DNA of 64,000 nucleotides from Impatiens glandulifera (Eukaryota; Streptophyta; Magnoliopsida; Ericales; Balsaminaceae), in contig NC_061862.1 of the NCBI RefSeq assembly GCF_907164915.1, forward strand, positions 35,217,522 through 35,281,521, in the 5' to 3' direction. Shown here in pieces: positions 57,461 through 64,000 of the stretch. Made by a program: the position numbers and the translations under genes. Within the stretch, counting starts at the first letter, position 1; each line of letters opens with the position of its first letter. The notes under the pieces are model-generated. The model saw only the letters and a list, made by a program, of their open reading frames with translations, was not told where the DNA came from and did no database searches.

Positions 57461-58431
57461 TTAGCTAGTAGTAGTGGTGGACAAAACCCTCTTGAGCTCA
57501 GATTTCTGTTCTTGAGTGAGCTTTGTCGGAAACTCAACATCAAACTTGATCCTCAATCGCCCTTTCTTCCCCGGTTCTTTCGATATAGGCATCCCTTCGT
57601 CTTCAACCGCCACCTCAAATCCAGGCCTCACAATGTGCTTCACAGGAACAATTAGGTTCCTCCCATCAAGAGTAACCAGATTAATCTTGTTCCTCCCAAT
57701 TAAAGCATCTACTAGAGATATCTTCTTATGCACAATTAGATCATTTCCATCCCTCTTGAACACATCATGAGCCTTTTCCTCCACCAAGAACACTAGATCA
57801 CCTGCAGAAAACCCAGGTTCTTGGTTTCCTTTCTCAGGGAAAGTGATCTTCGTCCCCTTTTTCCAACCGGGTTTGATCTCTATCGACACTACTTCTTCAA
57901 CCATCTTCGGTTTTCTGTAATAAGATTGGTTAAGAAATATTGCAGGAATTTCTGGATCTATCTATCTATATGTATAATCAAAAAAACATACCCAGAATTG
58001 TCAGGAACAATGCGGCTGATCTTCATCTTCCTCTTGGAACCCTTATAGAGTTCCTCCAAGCTACAAGCTAGTTTATTTTCAACATCCATAAGTTTATACC
58101 CATTTGATTTCATACCTTCCCCATTACCACCGTTTCCACCAAAGAATTCCTTGAACATGTCTGCTGCATCTCGAGGGTTGAATCGGTAAGATCCTTCTCC
58201 ACCGTCTTCTGATTTGAGTGCTTCCTTGCCGTAGAGATCGTAGACTTGGCGGCTTCTAGGATTGCTGAGGATCTCATAAGCTTCAGAGATCTGCTTGAAT
58301 TTCGATTCAGCCCCTGGAGATTGATTCTTATCTGGATGCCATTTCATTGCAAGTTTCTTGTAAGATTTCTTCAAATCTTCATCGGTTGCAGTCTGTGCGA
58401 CTCTTAAGATGTGATAATAATCAACACCCAT
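57461..58431 (-). CDS. type II DnaJ (HSP40, DNAJB-like) co-chaperone
   Basis: Two exons, 58431-57992 and 57914-57461, joined across a 77 bp GT-AG intron, give 297 residues. The start at 58431 (MGVDYYHIL) is the usual family start; an in-frame ATG 33 bases upstream adds a non-conserved MRQRHRKIWVL. The J-domain spans about residues 1-70 with the HPD motif at 32-34 (needed to stimulate Hsp70 ATPase). A short Gly-rich linker (FFGGNGGNGEG) follows. The C-terminal substrate-binding domains are recognisable from ENKLACSLEELYKGSKRKMK and KPGWKKGTKITFPEKGN. There is no CxxCxGxG zinc domain, so it is type II (cytosol or nucleus). It is shorter than typical plant relatives of about 320-350 residues, mainly through loss of the Gly/Phe region. 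Confidence 0.93.
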
Positions 58432-58690
58432 TAAAACCCAGATCTTTCTGTGTCTCTGTCTCAATTCTGGGTGGATGGATTTGAAGAAGATAAGGAAAAC
58501 CGATTGTTTTTGTAGGGTAGAATCAGAATCAGCGGACGGTTTGAAGATAGGGTGGGTTCCGACAGTTTCCGGCGACTCGGCGACCTGTCAAATCTGCTTT
58601 CACTAGAGAACAAGTTGTTTGAGATAAGAAGAAGAAGAAGAGGAGAAGACCAAAGTAATGAATGAAGGTGAAGGGCTGCTGGGATCACGT
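58432..58690 (-). promoter_or_regulatory. 5' leader and proximal promoter of the DnaJ gene
   Basis: On the minus strand the start is preceded by a leader with CTTCTTCTTCTTCTT-type pyrimidine tracts (about 58628-58645), common near plant transcription starts. No clear TATA box or heat-shock element array was found. Confidence 0.35.
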
Positions 58691-59119
58691 ACGCGCCAGC
58701 CTAATATGTTAGCTTCACATTGCTGTCAAATTGTTAAGGTGAAAAACAACTTTTTTAAAATTTTGTAATATTCAAATTATAAAATAAGAAATGTGGACTA
58801 TTTATGTCATTAGTTGACTATATGAATGTGGGGATTGTGACTTTATGTCAAAAATAAATGGTAGTTATCATTAAGTTGTTGCACTAATTAAATAGGTCTA
58901 ATAATTCTTTTTTACAAGGTTAGTTTTTATTAAAAAAAATAGTACAAGATACGTTTAAACATTACAAAAGGAAGAAAAAAAAATTAATAAATAAGAAAAC
59001 TACATATGAATTTTAAATGTGAATAAAATCGAAAAATTTCCATATTGTATATGCTCATTTTTTTTTGGATTAAAACGAACGCGTGTAACATAAATTCTTT
59101 GAGACGTTCGTACCTATAA
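58691..59119. other. AT-rich intergenic DNA
   Basis: Nothing recognised. Confidence 0.4.
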
Positions 59120-59560
59120 TTTTTTCATTCGAAACCTCTTTTCTTTCTTTCTTTCCGTATTATCCACCACATGATTAGTTTTTGGTCGTCCGTGATTTTG
59201 TTGCTAAAACTCCATTCAATTCATTTGACATAAAAGTCGATGACTTTTGTTAGTGTATCCCATTAAAATTGGAAGAGATTCTGTAGAAGAACCCCCACAT
59301 ACTCTTGACAAGGTCATAATGAAAAAGAATATGCTCAATGGACTCTTCATTTTTCAAACAAATGTTGCATCTGCTAACGAAATGAAAACTTTTCTTTTTC
59401 ATTTTTTAGATGTCAATACCCCTCCATTGATAGCTTCCTAATTAAAAAACGAGATTTTAGATGGAATTTTTGATTTTCACACCTCTTTTCAAAGAAACCG
59501 GAATGAAGTTCTTTGGAGAGACGCAAGATAAATATAGCTAGTTTTAAAATCGAGAGAGTT
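59120..59560 (-). pseudogene. LINE reverse transcriptase zinc-binding (zf-RVT) fragment
   Basis: On the minus strand: SRCNICLKNEESIEHILFHY, then DLVKSMWGFFYRIS and later DDQKLIMWWIIRKERKK. The C-x2-C...H pattern with a following W-F is the zinc-binding domain at the C-terminus of plant LINE (L1-type) polyproteins. Upstream pieces (SLKRGVKIKN, WRGIDI) fit the preceding part of the same domain but carry stops. Polymerase and endonuclease are absent. Confidence 0.7.
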
Positions 59561-61063
59561 GGACGGAGAAAACTTTTTGTCAGACTCTAGGTCAATCGAA
59601 ACGTTGGTAAAAACATCTATGAGGAGATCTCGTCTTCCCTCTTCTTCGATGAAAAGTCGTCTATTTAAAAGAATTTTTCAAACAATTTAATTGGATGTGA
59701 GACGAAAACATTTCTCTAAATAATACTAAAACTTGAATTGAGTAAAATATAACCATACAAATAAGATGAAACAAACCATGTCAAGTAATAGGTTATTCGG
59801 TCATGCAATGAAACTATAAATAATCAAATTAAATATAATTCACGATATGTCGATAATATGACATAATAGTAGGTCATATATAAGTGTTTACACTTTGAAA
59901 TCAATTTTGATGGAACAAATCGAAATGCATACAATTGTCTCCTTCACTATGATGATTGTGATATAGATATTTTACCTCTCATTGGGCTATAATTGGAGAA
60001 AATTTTTTCTTTTTTCGTAAAATGGGAATTGAGTGTGGTTTGAAATATGGAGCCCTCCACTCTTTCATGAGTTATGAATATATGGACAATAGATTATCTT
60101 TTTAATTCTCTTTATATAATTTTATACAATTTAACATAAATATATTAAAATTTGATAGAGATAAAAAGCTATTTTTTCTATTTTTCTTCATATACGTTTT
60201 ATCAAATTATCCTTCGATCATGCTGTAATTGTTGGACCTGTTGGTAAATCAATGCTATCTGATCCTGAGATTAAGATTGCATCCAAATATGGAACTCTAA
60301 AGTCTAAAATAAGTAAGAATAATCCAAAACATCATTAAATTGTTGTTGAAAGGATAAATTAGAGTTTTTATTTATTTTAAACTTAACAACCATTGATTAA
60401 TTTGAAAAGAGATTGAAAAATGTGCAATTATTAAAAAAAATATAAAATAAACATACCAAACAAATATCTTTTTGTCATAAATTACAAACAAATAAAAAAA
60501 TAAAACTCAAAAGAGACTTCTCAAGATTACCCAATATGAAGCCATTCCTAGTGGTATGAAGAAATAAAATCCAAACTAATAATGACTAGCTTTGTGGCTC
60601 TAGCAAGACTATGCTTAACTCCATGTCATCCTATCATAGTTAATTTTTCTTTTTAATTTGACCAGAATTTATTAGGGTAATATAATCAAACTTAGATTTT
60701 CTATTTTTTTTTTCCTTAAAGAACAATTTGCAACTTTTTTTTTATGTTTAATAAAATAAGTCAATTAATCGATTCTCACTTAAATCGTCTTTTAAAATAT
60801 ATATATATTTAAAATTAAGTATATTTTAATAATACTTAATTTAATAAATAGATAACTTTGAAGAAATGCTAAAAATCGATATCTCGGATTTTATCAATAT
60901 TTTAGTTTTTGGATAATCACATAATTTAAGAAACCAAACTGAAACGGTTTAAAAAAATACTTAACATTTGTTTGAACCTACTATGGTAGCTCAAGAGATA
61001 AAAAAAAAATCGCATCTAAAAGATTAAATGTCATGACTTCGATTATCACTAATAACATTTTAA
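59561..61063. other. AT-rich intergenic DNA
   Basis: No gene is recognised. Near 60978-61045 a GGTAGCTCAAGAGAT...ATGACTTCGAT segment may be a decayed SINE head. Confidence 0.4.
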
Positions 61064-61881
61064 CTTAAGGTGGAATTATGGGTATGTACAAGTACAATAT
61101 ACCTTAATTTTTTATTCATACTTTATACCTTACCGAAGTTTCAGTATAGAAAAATGCATACATTTATCTTACATTGATTTCGTTATATCTTAATTTTTAT
61201 ACGAAATCACTATTATACCTTTAATACCTAAAAAATTATATTAATTTAAACAAAAACAAAAACTAATTTAATATGATTCCTATTAAATGATACATAAAAC
61301 TAATATTAAAGATATTTATTATAAAATAAAATATTTTTTAAAATTTAACCTTCTTAAAAATTAACAAATGTCATGAATTAATTTTTAAGTAATACTAAAG
61401 TAAAAACGAGAGAATGTTTTTATTTGAGATACATTTTCTAACATATTAGACTCTATTAGTTATTAATAGATCTATTTTAAAGAGAAAAAACAAACACTTT
61501 ATAGTGAAATAAAATTAGTTTAATTTATATCTTATAAAATAGAATATCTAGAAATGGTATATATTGAATAATATTACAGTATAATTATATTTAATTTAAT
61601 TTTTAAAAATAATGTTTTTATAATTAAATTAATATCAAATATATTTATTTCCTTTAAAAATAGTATATATATATATATTTGTTTTTTAATTTATAAATAT
61701 TATTTTAGTATATCCCTGTACATTAAAATTTTGAAAATCTCATATTTTTACTGTACCAATAATTTCGATGGTATTGGTACTATACCTTACCTTTTATTGG
61801 GTATACCGAAAAAATCGATATTTTCGATATATGACGGTACGGTATTTTTGATATATAATATCGATAATTTTTTTCACCCTT
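61064..61881. mobile_element. possible hAT-like AT-rich element with TATACC motifs
   Basis: The two ends carry related motifs in opposite orientation (GTACAAGTACAATATACC on the left; GGGTATACCGAAAAAATCGA and CGGTACGGTATTTTTGATAT on the right, ending TTCACCCT). This layout resembles plant hAT-type elements with TACCGA repeats. I could not fix a target duplication, so the ends are approximate. Confidence 0.4.
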
Positions 61882-62444
61882 AATTGGAATAATGATTATA
61901 AGAATCGTGTTAATTTTTTAAATAAAAAAATAAAAAAAATTATATTTATAGATAGTAATTCACCTTAAAATTAATTTGATCAATATAAAAAATATTAAAC
62001 ATTATTTTCAAACAAAATTTAATGCTTAAATAACTATTTGAGAATAAAAGTTAAATCATTTATTTTTATTTAGAGATTAAATATTTTTAACCTTTGATTC
62101 GACTTATAAAGTAAATGGAAAAAAAGTTAACTATTACATATAAATTAAATAAGTATAGTGAATAAACTATATAATTCTGAATATTAAACACTCTCAAAAT
62201 TAATAATTCGAATAAATTAAATAATTTTTCTTCTAAAAGTTACAGTTTAAATAAATGGAGAAAAGTTAATTGTTTGAAAGATAAAGAAATGACGTTGGAA
62301 AATTTGCATTGGACGGTCATGGAGTGATAAAGTGAGAAATGACAATAGAGAAAATAAGGAGTTAGTTCTGACTCGTGAGAACGTGCCGATGACCTACCTG
62401 TCATTTTTTTTACTTATACATTTATTTAAATGCGGTCTAAAGAG

Positions 62445-62448
<4 letters not shown>
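61882..62448. other. AT-rich intergenic DNA
   Basis: Nothing recognised. Confidence 0.4.

Positions 62449-62518
<70 letters not shown>
62449..62518. repeat. (AT)n microsatellite
   Basis: About 70 bp of AT dinucleotides; the open frame across it is spurious. Confidence 0.95.
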
Positions 62519-62522
<4 letters not shown>

Positions 62523-62646
62523 TTTAATTTGAATTTACTTGGTTTGTTGGGTCTGAAATTGTAGTTAATTTTAATATATATGCGAGAATAATGGATATTT
62601 AGGTCATAGTTGACTCGTCCATAAATTTGAAATGGTTAAAAATAAA

Positions 62647-62715
62647 ATTAAAAATGCGATAAATATGTTTCGAACTTGCAACCTAACAAAAACAAGTACA
62701 ACATTTTAACCATGT
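62647..62715 (-). repeat. tRNA-derived SINE-like fragment
   Basis: On the minus strand, CATGGTTAAAATGTTG (A-box-like) is followed by GGTTGCAAGTTCGAAAC (B-box GTTCGAAAC). The body is not clear. Confidence 0.5.
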
Positions 62716-62814
62716 GTGATTGGGGTGTGATTTTCCATGGGATAATAGGTTAGTAATAAATGAGAATGGTTAAAAAATATGAATCAAATAATTGATTAAT
62801 CAAAGTGTGAGGTC

Positions 62815-64000
62815 ATGCGATTAAATGTCGAATGAGATTGGTGGTTTATTTTCCTAAGGATAAGAGACGTGTGAAAGTGTAATTGAGATATTATTTGTTA
62901 AATGATAAGAGATTGGTAACAAAAGATCGTGATGTCACAAGATTAGAGGTCGGTTAAGATTGATGGTTGGTTTGTTGATTGATAAAAGGCGTGTGAAACT
63001 GTGATTGAGATTATTGGTTAGTTTTATGAAGAATGACAGACGTTTGAAAATGTGATTGAGATTGATGGTTGGTTTACCGAGGGATAAGAGGCGTGTGAAA
63101 ATATGATAAATATGCATATGAAAAAGTGCGAGTCACAAGATGTCGACTAATTAAATAATTGATAATAAATACTAAATACAAAATATATACCTACACAAAA
63201 TTATAAAATTATTTCAACAATCTCAAGTGGTCTAGCGGTTAAAGTGTTCACATTTCTTGTTTAAGACTAGGGTTTGAATCCTAAAAACTCTAAATTTAAA
63301 AGTGAGTATTATAAATATTTGAGAGATCGATGTTAAAAAATGTATTCTTGAGTATAATATATTGTGGCACAACTTATAATCAAGGGATAAGAGGCATATA
63401 AAAAAGTGTGAGTCACAAGATAAGAGTCAATTGAGGGATTAGTGGTTGGTTTGACGAGGGATAAGAGGTGTGTGATCCATTGGAATTGATTGTTGATTTG
63501 TTGAAGTGAGGGTAAAAGAAGTCGACTAAGATTGGTGGTTTGCCGAGTGGATAAAGAGACATATGAAAAAGTGTGAGTCACAAGAAGCCAACTAAGATTT
63601 AGTGGGTGGTTTGTCGAGTGGATAAAGAGGCATATGAAAAATTGTGAGTCACAAGAGGTCGACTAAGATTGGTGGGTAGTTTGCCAATGGGATAAGAGGT
63701 GTGTGAGGTTTCGAGATGAATTGTCGATTGGGATTTGGTGGTTGATTTACCGAAGTAATAGTAAAAAAAGAGGTCACGATAAATATAAAAGAGGGGTAAT
63801 GAATGAGATATTAGTGGTTAAAATATATGAATGAGATGTTTGATTAATCGAATTGTAAGAGTGTTTGAGGTCAAGAGATTAAAGGTCGACTAAGATTTGG
63901 TGGGTGGTTTGTCGAGTGGATAAAGAGACTTATGAAAAAGTTTGAATCACAAAAGGTCGACTAAGATTAGTGGTTGATTTACCGAAGTGAGGGTAAGAGG
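62815..64000. repeat. degenerate tandem array, about 70-90 bp units, running off the window
   Basis: Units share GTCGACTAAGATTGGTGGTT, GGTTTGCCGAGTGGATAAGA and TATGAAAAAGTGTGAGTCAC, with much variation and truncated units. A SINE-like insert interrupts it at about 63222-63300. Open frames on the minus strand derive from the repeat. The array continues past 64000. Confidence 0.75.
63222..63300 (+). repeat. tRNA-derived SINE-like unit inside the tandem array
   Basis: AGTGGTCTAGCGGTTAAAGT (A-box) and AGGGTTTGAATCC (B-box) with about 35 bp between them, followed by an A/T-rich body. Confidence 0.6.

Noticed and set aside
62332..62520. 62-codon frame ending in Tyr-Ile repeats
   Set aside because: Produced by translation of the (AT)n microsatellite.
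63333..63581. 82-codon minus-strand frame
   Set aside because: Derived from the degenerate tandem array; low-complexity and without a recognised domain.
1..64000. CRISPR arrays, operons or bacterial defence systems
   Set aside because: Tandem repeats here lack unique equal-length spacers and cas genes, and introns, LTR elements and eukaryotic tRNA features show plant nuclear DNA.

Overview
The window reads as intergenic-rich nuclear DNA of a flowering plant, most likely a eudicot. It is AT-rich, with (AT)n microsatellites, GT-AG introns of about 75 bp, Ty1/copia elements primed by initiator methionine tRNA, tRNA-derived SINEs, Mutator-like and hAT remnants, and two ordinary plant-type genes. 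I cannot name the species. No bacterial or organellar gene block is present.

Layout. 1-1408: the 5' end of a minus-strand copia element. 1480-1767: two exons of a NIN-like-protein (NLP) gene fragment. 1791-4863 and 8057-11003: a roughly 3 kb direct duplication carrying a decayed Mutator-type PB1-like domain, minisatellites, a SINE and remnants of initiator tRNA. 11596-12480: a tandem array of repeat units, one of which holds an intact initiator tRNA-Met gene (11921-11992). 12698-19345: a badly decayed copia element split by a younger, chimeric copia element (13773-18574, target duplication GTACA). 21213-26736: a third copia element (target duplication CTATC), just upstream of SEC14-like exon fragments (26898-27326). 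31435-42064: a 10.6 kb Sirevirus-type copia element (target duplication CCGGG) with long LTRs packed with inverted TTAGAC/GTCTAA motifs and an extra 252-codon ORF after pol. 43756-45022 and 52752-53915: a 3' LTR and a solo LTR of a second Sirevirus-like family rich in AACCGGTT. 48820-52570: palindromic repeats, a FAR1-domain pseudogene and a convergent Ulp1-protease pseudogene, the latter split by a hAT-like element (target duplication GCCACCAC).

The only intact protein-coding host genes recognised are a convergent pair: a caprin-like RGG protein (54709-56428, +, four exons) and a type II DnaJ/HSP40 co-chaperone (57461-58431, -, two exons). To their right lie a LINE zinc-binding fragment, a hAT-like AT-rich repeat, SINE-like pieces and a degenerate tandem array running off the window.

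Taken together this is a nest of retroelements of several ages around two host genes. Every retroelement with coding sequence is disabled by stops, frameshifts, deletions or catalytic-residue changes. The most distinctive signals are the palindrome-packed Sirevirus LTRs with their accessory ORF, the chimeric copia element with two primer-binding sites, the spread of initiator-tRNA relics, and a 26 bp perfect palindrome in a repeat array beside the FAR1 pseudogene.
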